The notes below the pieces were generated by a model. That model ran no database searches and had not been told where the DNA came from. It was given only the letters and a program-made list of their open reading frames with translations. A stretch of 8,511 nucleotides of DNA from NCBI GenBank assembly GCA_014380545.1, contig JACMJP010000167.1, positions 1 through 8,511 of the forward strand, written 5' to 3'. Below, one piece after another: positions 1 through 7,650 of the stretch. The translations under genes were made by a program, and so were the position numbers. This DNA comes from Chitinophagales bacterium. GTDB lineage: Bacteria > Bacteroidota > Bacteroidia > Chitinophagales > BACL12. Numbering within the stretch: the stretch's first letter is position 1; every line of letters begins with the position of its first letter.

Positions 1-108
1 AGTAATAGTTTTAAACTGCCAATAGAAAATAGTTTACAGGTGCAGATGCAGGGAAATAAAATATTTTTACGAACCGAAAAGAATATTACTATTTATAAAG
101 CCCTATAA
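1..108 (+). CDS. 3' end of an unidentified CDS, possibly a T9SS cargo protein with a cut-short tail
   Basis: Frame 1 is open from the left edge and stops at TAA (106-108), leaving 35 C-terminal residues. They include the stretch LQVQMQGNKIFLRTEKNITI and end IYKAL. The pattern of a short beta strand, G-N-K-I, another strand and then I-Y-K-A-L resembles the middle of a type A T9SS sorting domain, where I-Y-x-x-L-G-K is usual. The protein stops where the glycine would come. The same frame continues after the stop as I-G-K-I-I-M-P before two more stops (130-135). The gene may therefore be a truncated cargo gene, or the likeness may be chance. The start and main body lie outside the window, so no function can be given. 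It shares strand and reading frame with the next gene but is separated from it by several stops. Confidence 0.5.
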   Translation, partial: SNSFKLPIENSLQVQMQGNKIFLRTEKNITIYKAL

Positions 109-114
109 ATAGGG
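101..114. repeat. Short inverted repeat over the stop codon
   Basis: CCCTATAAATAGGG reads as a 5-base stem (CCCTA/TAGGG) with a 4-base loop holding the TAA stop of the upstream gene. The following bases on the + strand are A-rich rather than T-rich, so it is a poor intrinsic terminator in that direction. It is seen directly; a function is not established. Confidence 0.35.
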
Positions 115-135
115 AAAATAATTATGCCTTAATAG

Positions 136-167
136 TTTGTTCATATGCCCAAGGAATTGTAATATTG
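136..167 (+). promoter_or_regulatory. Candidate Bacteroidota promoter for the FG-GAP operon
   Basis: TTTG at 136-139 is followed after 20 bases by TAATATTG at 160-167. The known Bacteroidota consensus is TTTG, 19-21 bases, TAnnTTTG, so this has full spacing and one mismatch in the second box. Transcription would start near 171-173, leaving a leader of about 15 bases before the ATG at 187. No Shine-Dalgarno sequence precedes that ATG, as is normal in the phylum. The call is based on motif only. Confidence 0.4.
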
Positions 168-186
168 TTATATAAACTTATTCTAT

Positions 187-3100
187 ATGAACAACCTCAT
201 TACGAAAGCATCATACATCCTGACTTTTTTATTCCAAGTTGTATATATCTCTGCTCAGAGTCCCGATATTCAAAAACTAATTTCTGAAAAGGATCAATGC
301 TCAGATTTTTCAATTGAAATAAATGAGTTGCAATACAATATTAATGCAACATCATTTGAAATTAGAAAGCAATATGGAGCTTTTGATGGAACAAAACAAT
401 ACGTTGAACTTCAAGTGGCAGAAATAAAAAGGTCAGAAATCTTGCATGATGTTGAGTCTACCGAAAAATATAGAGAAGATGAAAAGAGTATAGTTTATTT
501 ATCAGGAAATTTGAAAGTTGAATATTTACACGAAAAGAATGGCGTCAGACAAAATTTTTATATAAAACAAAAGCCTCCAGGCGATGGGCCGCTAAAAATA
601 GCATTGGATATCATGACAAATCTTACTGCCCTCCAAATCCATTCTGATGAAATTTTATTTTGCGAAATAAATCAAAAAGGAACATTTTCTCATATTACAT
701 ATAGTGGACTCAAATGCTGGGATAATAATCTGCAGCCGCTTTTTGCTGAACTTAAATTAAAGGAAAATAAGGTGATAGAAATAATAATAGATGATGAAAA
801 TGCAACCTATCCAATAACAATAGATCCAATTTCTTCAACTCCGGTTTTTACTTTATTGGATGAGCAATCTAATTCTGTTTTTGGTGCAGAAGCGCAAATT
901 GCGGGTGATATAAATAATGATGGGTTCGAAGATCTTATAGTGGGAGCTCCTGACTACGATGCTACGTATTCAAGTCAGGGAAAAGTATATTTATATTTAG
1001 GTTCTTCTACAGGGTTTTCGTTAACTCCTATTTGGACAATATTAGGCACTTCTCCATATTCAGACTTCGGAACCAAAATTGAAAGAGTCGGCGATATCAA
1101 TGGAGATACATACGATGATCTATTCATAGGAAATAGTAATACCCGTTTATACCTTGGATCATCAACCGGCATCATGACTTCTTCAAGCAGCTATTCAGGT
1201 ATACCGTCTGCAATTGGCGATATAAATGATGATGATTTTGATGACTTTATAATTACCTACCCTTATTATGACGGACCAGAAATTAATGAAGGAAAATCTA
1301 CATTATATCTTGGAGCATCGTTCGGTTCATTCACAAGTGCATGGTCTTTTGAACCAAATCAGTCAAGTGCATATCTATCAAATTGCATAAATGCAGGCGA
1401 CGTAAATGGTGATGGATACACAGATATTGCAGCTGGTATTCCTGATTATGATGCAGGTCAAACTGATGAAGGTAAAGCATATTTGTTCTACGGTTCGGCA
1501 CTGGGGTTTTCTAGTTCTCCTGATTGGGTATATGAATCAAACATAACATCCTATAAACTAGGTAAATTAAAAGGGAAGTCCGATATTGATCAAGATGGGT
1601 ATTTTGATCTGATTATTGGTGCAAAAGGCCCTGATTCTCTTGATGATGGTGCGTTGCTTGTTTTTTACGGATCATCTTTGGGTTTATCGTCAATTCCTGA
1701 TTGGAAATACATCTTAAGTGGAGAGCTTTTTTCAGTTGGCGCAGATATAAACAATGATACTTATGAAGATATCTTGATTTTAGATGGATATAATACAAAT
1801 TATATTCATGGAAGCATTACATGTCTGCTTGGCACAAATGCTGGATTTATAGATGAGCAACAATTTAGATTTTACGATTCTGAAAATAGTATTTATCAAA
1901 TAAAGGATACAAAAATTGATTTTTCGTTAGATGGTTACAACGAATTTTTAGTTGGGGTCGACGATTATTCAGGAGCACATAGTGCTGTTATTATGATATC
2001 CGGAGGTGAAGAAACTACTGGCAATCATTTGGATCAAAAATTTGATGGCACACAAAACTTAGGTACTACTGGAATGTATGTTTCATCAGTTGGGGATATA
2101 AACAATGACGGCTATGATGATGCTCTCATAGCATCTCCTTTCTATGATAACACATTTATAAATGCTGGAAAGGTTGAACTTTTTCTGGGATCAGCATCAG
2201 GAATTACTTCTATTCCAGCATGGGCTTATGAAGGCGATAAAACTGATATGCTTGTTGGCCTTTCTTTAAGTAGTGCCGGCGACTTCAATAGTGATGGATT
2301 TACGGATATTATTGTTGGAATACCAAAATTTGATGATTCAGCTTATGTTGATCAGGGTATGGTAAAAGTTTTCTTCGGTGGAACATTAGGGATAAACACA
2401 CTAATTTCTCCATGGACAAAAAAAGGATTTCAATCGAATTGCCAATTTGGGTTTAGTATAAGTTCAGCGGGAGATTTTAATGTTGATGGTGTTGATGATA
2501 TTATTGTGGGATCTCCTTATTATGATAGTGGAACAACGGATGAAGGAAAAGTATTTGTTTTTTATGGTAGCTCAGGAGTACCATCATTAACAGCAGGATG
2601 GACAGCTGAGGCAAATGTGACTTCGGCGAATTTTGGATATGCTGTTAGCGGTGGAGGCGATGTAAATGGCGATGGGAAATCTGATATTTTAGTTGGCGCA
2701 CCTAATTATGCTAAGTCTACTACAAAAATTGGCCAGATATATCTTTATTTTGGTTCATCCGGATATATTAGTCCATTAGCCAAATGGCAGGCAATAGGTA
2801 CTTATGGTACGGATACAAAACTTATGGGCTCATCAGTGGATATTACCGGTGATTATAATAATGATGGTTTTAATGATATACTTACAGCAACAGAAAAATC
2901 ATTGGTCATTTACAACGGAAAAACCTCAAAACCACTTTCAACTTTTTCATCAATTCATAAATATGATGAAACAACAACTTATAAAAGAAATGTTGCAAAC
3001 GGAGGCGACATAAACAATGATGGGTTTGATGATATTATTTCAGGTTCTCCTAATGTATCTAATGGCAGTTATCATGAAGGTATTTTTTACATCCATTATG

Positions 3101-4089
3101 GGTCTTATTTTGGGCTTACACCAGATTATAGATACTATGAATCAGATAAAGCACAGTCAAAATTGGGAACAAGTATATCAGGAAATTCTGATCTCAATAA
3201 CGATGGATATTCAGATATATTAATAGGGGCACCTTACTATAGAAAGGGAGAAGATTATACCGGTTCATATTATTTGTTAAAAGGATTTCCATCATCTTGT
3301 TCAGATATTGTATCCGCTACGCATACTGAAACAGCAACATCATCTTCATTTACATGTTCAGGTGCAGCAATACGATATGATATAAGATATAAAATAAGCA
3401 GCTCTGCGGTATGGAGTTATGATAGTTCTTATGCTTCATCTTTCACAATTTCTGGATTAGATTCATGTACAGAATATCACTATCAAATAAGAACAATTTG
3501 CGAAAGTGGAACAGGACCATGGACAGTATTAGCAACTTTAGAAACTAATTGTGGATTGCCAGAATGTTCACTACCACCTGAAGATTTAAGCACAATAAAT
3601 CTTTCACCTACTTCTACCAAAATAATGTGGGATGCATCAGATGGTGCAATTAAATATACACTTCGGTATAGACCGCTAGGCTCTGCCACATGGACATCGG
3701 TAGTTGTATTTGCAATTTATAAAGATTTAACAGGATTGAGTCCATCAACAACTTATGAATATAGGGTGAGATCAATTTGCCCGTCATCAACAAGCCCGTA
3801 TTCAGATATTTATACTTTTATCACAGATCCTCTAAAAATGAATTCATTAGAAAGTGATAATAATGTATCTGTATTTCCTAATCCAGGGGATGGGAATTTT
3901 AATATTATAATGAATGATGACGAATATGAATTAATGATTTATGATTTACATGGAACATGTATGTATCAGGACCATTTTATTGCTGCGCATTATACATTTG
4001 ATGTTTCTCATTTGTCAAATGGGATATATTTAATTTATATACGCTCTTCAACATTAAATTCTATTCAAAAAATTACAATTAATAAATGA
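187..4089 (+). CDS. Secreted FG-GAP (integrin-alpha-like) repeat protein with Fn3 domains and T9SS sorting tail
   Basis: This is a 1300-residue exported protein. Residues 1-23 form a signal peptide (basic K7, hydrophobic core, likely cut after S-A at 23). Residues 25-215 are a beta-rich module ending in Y-P-I-T-I-D-P (208-214); I know this kind of module from the front of other Bacteroidota repeat proteins but cannot name it. Residues 215-1034 hold 14 FG-GAP repeats with calcium loops of the DxNxDGxxD type starting at residues 241, 303, 345, 405, 466, 520, 578, 637, 699, 763, 825, 889, 941 and 1002. Many are followed by a G-A-P- or G-x-P-like turn, and a G-x-x-x-x-Y/F-x-G-S strand is common. 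Two fibronectin type III domains follow (about 1038-1120 and 1127-1215). The type A T9SS tail is at 1227-1300, with F-P-N-P, N-G-I-Y and a final K-I-T-I-N-K. By family knowledge such repeats fold as calcium-stabilised beta-propellers. A surface adhesion or binding role is inferred; no catalytic motif is seen. The ATG at 187 is the only in-frame start after the stop at 160. Confidence 0.9.
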   Translation: MNNLITKASYILTFLFQVVYISAQSPDIQKLISEKDQCSDFSIEINELQYNINATSFEIRKQYGAFDGTKQYVELQVAEIKRSEILHDVESTEKYREDEKSIVYLSGNLKVEYLHEKNGVRQNFYIKQKPPGDGPLKIALDIMTNLTALQIHSDEILFCEINQKGTFSHITYSGLKCWDNNLQPLFAELKLKENKVIEIIIDDENATYPITIDPISSTPVFTLLDEQSNSVFGAEAQIAGDINNDGFEDLIVGAPDYDATYSSQGKVYLYLGSSTGFSLTPIWTILGTSPYSDFGTKIERVGDINGDTYDDLFIGNSNTRLYLGSSTGIMTSSSSYSGIPSAIGDINDDDFDDFIITYPYYDGPEINEGKSTLYLGASFGSFTSAWSFEPNQSSAYLSNCINAGDVNGDGYTDIAAGIPDYDAGQTDEGKAYLFYGSALGFSSSPDWVYESNITSYKLGKLKGKSDIDQDGYFDLIIGAKGPDSLDDGALLVFYGSSLGLSSIPDWKYILSGELFSVGADINNDTYEDILILDGYNTNYIHGSITCLLGTNAGFIDEQQFRFYDSENSIYQIKDTKIDFSLDGYNEFLVGVDDYSGAHSAVIMISGGEETTGNHLDQKFDGTQNLGTTGMYVSSVGDINNDGYDDALIASPFYDNTFINAGKVELFLGSASGITSIPAWAYEGDKTDMLVGLSLSSAGDFNSDGFTDIIVGIPKFDDSAYVDQGMVKVFFGGTLGINTLISPWTKKGFQSNCQFGFSISSAGDFNVDGVDDIIVGSPYYDSGTTDEGKVFVFYGSSGVPSLTAGWTAEANVTSANFGYAVSGGGDVNGDGKSDILVGAPNYAKSTTKIGQIYLYFGSSGYISPLAKWQAIGTYGTDTKLMGSSVDITGDYNNDGFNDILTATEKSLVIYNGKTSKPLSTFSSIHKYDETTTYKRNVANGGDINNDGFDDIISGSPNVSNGSYHEGIFYIHYGSYFGLTPDYRYYESDKAQSKLGTSISGNSDLNNDGYSDILIGAPYYRKGEDYTGSYYLLKGFPSSCSDIVSATHTETATSSSFTCSGAAIRYDIRYKISSSAVWSYDSSYASSFTISGLDSCTEYHYQIRTICESGTGPWTVLATLETNCGLPECSLPPEDLSTINLSPTSTKIMWDASDGAIKYTLRYRPLGSATWTSVVVFAIYKDLTGLSPSTTYEYRVRSICPSSTSPYSDIYTFITDPLKMNSLESDNNVSVFPNPGDGNFNIIMNDDEYELMIYDLHGTCMYQDHFIAAHYTFDVSHLSNGIYLIYIRSSTLNSIQKITINK
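829..3288 (+). repeat. Array of 14 degenerate FG-GAP repeats (first protein)
   Basis: Fourteen coding repeats have loop codons starting at 907, 1093, 1219, 1399, 1582, 1744, 1918, 2095, 2281, 2473, 2659, 2851, 3007 and 3190. Spacing is 126-192 bases, most often 174-192. The core is a glycine codon followed by codons for D-x-N-x-D-G-[YF]-x-D. Repeats 2, 3 and 6 replace the loop glycine with T or D (D-I-N-G-D-T, D-I-N-D-D-D, D-I-N-N-D-T), and repeat 7 is the most diverged (D-F-S-L-D-G-Y-N-E). Fourteen loops fit two seven-bladed propellers; where one ends and the next begins is inference, with the G-G-E-E-T-T-G stretch between loops 7 and 8 a reasonable linker. Confidence 0.85.
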
Positions 4090-4092
4090 CCT

Positions 4093-7000
4093 ATGAAAAA
4101 AATCACAACAACATTCATAATCATTATAGTAATTAATATTTTTCACTGTTCATATGCGCAAATTATATCCAATTACCCTGATCAGGTATTTATTGGGAAT
4201 GATGAACATAAACATATAGGTACAGAACTAGTTTCTCAGGGCGATGTAAATGGAGATGGGTATAGTGATATTTTAAGTTTGGCAATGGATGAGGTTGGTT
4301 TTGATGATCATTATATTGTTGAGATTTACTTAGGTAGAAGTGGCGGAATTGATACAATTCCATTTTGGTCAAAAGATCTCGGTTTTGGTTTGAAAGGTTT
4401 TGATATATCCGGCGATTACAATAATGATGGTTATGATGACATCATTTTTTCAAATGATGCATATCTAAACAAAGGAATTGTGTATTGTTTTAACGGTCAT
4501 TCAACTTCAATCTCATCTTCTCCAAGCTGGAGCTATTCTCCAACTCAACTTTATTCACGATTTGGATATGCTCAATCAAATGCCGGTGATGTTAATAATG
4601 ATGGTTATGATGATCTTGTAGTTGGGGCACCATTGTACGATAACGGTCAGGACGGTGAAGGTGCAGTACTCCTTTTCCTGGGCGGGAGCACAGGTTTAGA
4701 ATCAACTTATGCATGGCTTGAAGATAATAATAAAGCAGGGTCATCATTTGGAACTTCTGTTATAGGGTTAGTTGATGTAAATGATGATGGGTTTGATGAC
4801 ATAGCAATAAGTGCAAAAGATTATCCTTTGGGTGGAAGTTTTTCAGGAGGAAAAATCTATGTTTATTATGGAAAGGCTTCAGGTCTGCAGGCAGCACCCG
4901 CATGGACATATATGTCCGAAACCGTAAATGAATATGCAGGAAATACCTTAGAATCGGGTGATTTCAATAATGATGACAACCCAGATTTAGTTTCAGGTGG
5001 ATTATTCATTAAGTTTTTTTATGGCAACGGCGCAACATTTTCAACAAGCCCCGACTATTCTTTTATTATTCCAGAGGAAACATTCTATTTCAGGAACATG
5101 TCAATAGGTGATGTTAATGGAGATAATTATGATGACTTATTTCTTCCTTCTTATTACAATGGGTACGAAGGATGCGGCTCAGCTTACGATCTTGATGGCC
5201 CGGGATGTGTTATTATGCAAGGCACTTCTGATGGTATTTTTCCATATCCAACATTTTCCACTGATGTATCATTTGATGAATGTGCTGAAATTTCTATGGG
5301 AACTTTTATTGGAGACTTAAATGGGGATGGAAAGGATGAATTTATTGCAAGCGATATTAATTATGATGAAGGATCATTTGATGAACCTGGGACATTTTAT
5401 CTTTATTTAGGTGGTGAACTTGAAGTACCATTGAAAGCAGATTGGACCTATTCTAATTTTGAAAGTAGTTACGATATACACACAGGTTTTCTTCAGGAAA
5501 TAAAGGGCGATTTGGATGGTGATAGCATTGAGGATTTACTAATTGGAGAAGGATATAGTACAGAAGTTGGATTAGTATTTTTAGGATCATTAGATGGGTT
5601 AGATAGCACATATAACCAGTCGATCATACCTTCAAACAATATTTCTGATGTTGATTGCTCCGGAGATTTGAATGGAGACGGTTATGATGATTGTATCTCA
5701 GGATGTTATTCTTGTAGCACTATTCCTTTTGGTATTCCATATGACGGTAAAGTATCAGTTTTTTTTGGGTCTGAAAGCGGAATTGCTTTAACCCCAGCCT
5801 GGAATTATTTATCTGACAATGATGGAGCTCAATTAGGATATTCTGTTTCAATTCTCGGTGATATCAATGGAGACGGGTACGATGATATTGCGGTTGGAGC
5901 ACCTTATTATGATTTAGGCTCAATGAACGAAGGAATTATACATATATTTCTTGGTTCTGCTTCTGGTCCCGGAGCTACACCTGCATATACTTTTGATGTA
6001 GATCAGGGGGAGGCTCATCTTGGAATTAATGTCACCGGTGCGGGTGATGTCAACGGAGATGGATATGATGATATTCTGTTTGGCATACCAGATTATGATG
6101 TCTCCTGTACTGATGATGGAGTGGCTATGATCTTTTTTGGTGACCCTGCAGAAATTACATATTATCCAAATTGGGTGCATATAGGTTATTCATGCGGTGA
6201 TAAATCAGGATATTCAGTAGCGGGTGCAGGTGATGTAAATGCTGACGGATATGATGATATAATAATTGGAGCACCAAATGCATACGAAACTTATAGCACT
6301 GCCGGAGAAGCATATCTCTATTTAGGTGGACCCGAAGGTCCTGACTACTTCCCGGAATGGCAGGTATCAGGTGAAAGTGCTGATGATAATTTAGGTTTGT
6401 ATATTTCTACTGCAGGGGATTACAATGCCGATGGTTATGATGATGTATTAATAGGTTCTAACAATTATAATTACGGATCAGATCCACAAGGCTTGGTCTT
6501 TTTGTACATGGGTAACCCAACGGGACTTTCTCCAAATCATTACAAGAGAATTTACAAAGGAACACACAATACTTACTTCGCAAAACATTTTACCGGAGGT
6601 GGAGATATAAATGGAGATGGATATGATGATTTTGCAATAGGTGAAGAAGATTTTACAGTTACGGATGAAAACAATATAGGCCGTGTTTACTTATTTTTAG
6701 GCAAACCAATTGAATGTAACCTTGTAACAGGTATCAGTGTGTCTGCAATCACAGAAACTAGTGCGAATATTAACTGGGTAGAATCTGACACCTCTTCAAT
6801 TTATTATTTCCAATGGAAAAAAGCGGGTGTTGCAGATTGGAATAGCGAAATTTTATATTCAAATACTAAAATATTGAGTGGTTTATCTACTTGTCAAAAT
6901 TATGTATATCGCATCCAGAATATTTGTACATCTGGCGCATCAGATTTTTCTGCAGAATTAAATTTTACTACAATATGCCCTCCTCCTTGTTCATCTCCGC

Positions 7001-7521
7001 CTTCTTCCTTGTCTGCTACGGTTTTATCTTCAACAACAGTTTCCTTAAGCTGGTCGGTTGTTTCAGGTGCTTTAAAATACAAGGTATATTATCGCCAGGC
7101 GGGAACTACAGCCTGGACAGTAAAAAATACTATACCAAATACAACAAATATTACGGGCTTAACTCCCGGAACCATTTATCAGTATAAAATCAAAGCAATT
7201 TGTAGTGGGGGCCTTTCTACTTCTTTTTCTCCTATTCACACATTTACAACACCTTTAAAACTAAAAGAAGAAAAAGATCTTTCTATAAATATTTTCCCTA
7301 ACCCAACAAATGGAAAAATAAATGTGGTAATTTTCGATTATATAATAAATAATTATTCTATTTCTGTTACAAATGTTTTTGGCCAGTCTATAATGAAAGT
7401 TGAAACTACTCAGAATGAAAATATTCTTGACCTTAGTGAAAATATGAATGGTATTTATTTTATTTCAGTTTTTTCTGATGAAAAAAATGTATATACGTAT
7501 TCTGTAGTTTTAAATAAATAA
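4093..7521 (+). CDS. Secreted FG-GAP repeat protein with Fn3 domains and T9SS sorting tail (paralogue of the preceding gene)
   Basis: This is a 1142-residue exported protein. It has a classic signal peptide (M-K-K-I, long isoleucine-rich core, likely cut after S-Y-A near residue 22). The repeat region begins almost at once and lacks the N-terminal module of its neighbour. Fourteen FG-GAP calcium loops start at residues 51, 108, 166, 228, 290, 340, 408, 473, 525, 590, 652, 714, 776 and 838; the last five are close to the ideal D-[VIY]-N-[GA]-D-G-Y-D-D. Two fibronectin type III domains follow (about 875-960 and 966-1053), the second clearly similar to the second Fn3 of the upstream protein, including shared C-S-x-P-P and T-x-Y-x-Y elements and a following P-L-K. 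The T9SS type A tail is at about 1064-1142, with F-P-N-P, V-F-G-Q, N-G-I-Y and a final V-V-L-N-K. It starts 3 bases after the upstream TGA with no Shine-Dalgarno sequence, so cotranscription and coupled translation are likely. Export through Sec then T9SS follows from the tail; an adhesive or binding role is inferred. Confidence 0.9.
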   Translation: MKKITTTFIIIIVINIFHCSYAQIISNYPDQVFIGNDEHKHIGTELVSQGDVNGDGYSDILSLAMDEVGFDDHYIVEIYLGRSGGIDTIPFWSKDLGFGLKGFDISGDYNNDGYDDIIFSNDAYLNKGIVYCFNGHSTSISSSPSWSYSPTQLYSRFGYAQSNAGDVNNDGYDDLVVGAPLYDNGQDGEGAVLLFLGGSTGLESTYAWLEDNNKAGSSFGTSVIGLVDVNDDGFDDIAISAKDYPLGGSFSGGKIYVYYGKASGLQAAPAWTYMSETVNEYAGNTLESGDFNNDDNPDLVSGGLFIKFFYGNGATFSTSPDYSFIIPEETFYFRNMSIGDVNGDNYDDLFLPSYYNGYEGCGSAYDLDGPGCVIMQGTSDGIFPYPTFSTDVSFDECAEISMGTFIGDLNGDGKDEFIASDINYDEGSFDEPGTFYLYLGGELEVPLKADWTYSNFESSYDIHTGFLQEIKGDLDGDSIEDLLIGEGYSTEVGLVFLGSLDGLDSTYNQSIIPSNNISDVDCSGDLNGDGYDDCISGCYSCSTIPFGIPYDGKVSVFFGSESGIALTPAWNYLSDNDGAQLGYSVSILGDINGDGYDDIAVGAPYYDLGSMNEGIIHIFLGSASGPGATPAYTFDVDQGEAHLGINVTGAGDVNGDGYDDILFGIPDYDVSCTDDGVAMIFFGDPAEITYYPNWVHIGYSCGDKSGYSVAGAGDVNADGYDDIIIGAPNAYETYSTAGEAYLYLGGPEGPDYFPEWQVSGESADDNLGLYISTAGDYNADGYDDVLIGSNNYNYGSDPQGLVFLYMGNPTGLSPNHYKRIYKGTHNTYFAKHFTGGGDINGDGYDDFAIGEEDFTVTDENNIGRVYLFLGKPIECNLVTGISVSAITETSANINWVESDTSSIYYFQWKKAGVADWNSEILYSNTKILSGLSTCQNYVYRIQNICTSGASDFSAELNFTTICPPPCSSPPSSLSATVLSSTTVSLSWSVVSGALKYKVYYRQAGTTAWTVKNTIPNTTNITGLTPGTIYQYKIKAICSGGLSTSFSPIHTFTTPLKLKEEKDLSINIFPNPTNGKINVVIFDYIINNYSISVTNVFGQSIMKVETTQNENILDLSENMNGIYFISVFSDEKNVYTYSVVLNK
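4165..6711 (+). repeat. Array of 14 degenerate FG-GAP repeats (second protein)
   Basis: Loop codons start at 4243, 4414, 4588, 4774, 4960, 5110, 5314, 5509, 5665, 5860, 6046, 6232, 6418 and 6604. Spacing is irregular in the first part (150-204 bases) but exactly 186 bases between each of the last five loops. Diverged loops are 5 (D-F-N-N-D-D-N-P-D), 6 (D-V-N-G-D-N), 7 (ending D-E) and 8 (D-L-D-G-D-S-I-E-D). The count equals that of the upstream gene and fits two seven-bladed propellers. Confidence 0.85.
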
Positions 7522-7614
7522 AACTAATATATTACAATAATCTCCGTGCTTTGAAATTTCTCATATTTAAAATTGAATTGATCTTAAGTCTCGGTCGTAT
7601 CGCTGCACATTTTA

Positions 7615-7646
7615 TTTAATCCTAGAATATAATTCAGATAACTTTG
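7615..7646 (+). promoter_or_regulatory. Candidate prfA promoter placed almost on the start codon
   Basis: TAACTTTG at 7639-7646 matches the Bacteroidota TAnnTTTG box perfectly. TTTA at 7615-7618, 20 bases upstream, is one mismatch from the TTTG box. The expected transcription start lies at about 7650-7652, on or next to the ATG at 7651, so the message would have little or no leader. The rest of the 7522-7650 gap shows no strong hairpin plus T-tract, so read-through from the upstream operon is also possible. Motif evidence only. Confidence 0.4.
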
Positions 7647-7650
7647 CTTG

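Noticed and set aside
101..125. Inverted repeat as an intrinsic terminator of the upstream gene
   Set aside because: The stem is only five base pairs and the following bases are A-rich, not a T-tract; too weak to call.
5920..6180. 86-codon minus-strand open frame opposite the second FG-GAP gene
   Set aside because: It is a by-product of the repeated calcium-loop codons read in reverse, rich in I, S and D, with no independent start signal.
829..6711. The regularly spaced repeats as a CRISPR-like or non-coding tandem array
   Set aside because: The repeats stay in frame, vary at synonymous positions, have 126-204 base spacing and encode the known FG-GAP calcium loop; they are protein repeats.
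6891..7187. 98-codon + strand open frame inside the second FG-GAP gene
   Set aside because: It is out of frame within the Fn3 region of the confirmed gene, with an F/Y/K-rich product and no motif; a shadow frame.
187..7521. The pair as a toxin, defence or enzymatic system
   Set aside because: No nuclease, protease, glycosidase, ATPase or toxin motif is visible outside the propellers, Fn3 domains and sorting tails.
7522..7650. Terminator between the second FG-GAP gene and prfA
   Set aside because: I found only short palindromes such as GAAATTTC (7553-7560) and GAATATAATTC (7625-7635), with no GC-containing stem plus T-tract.
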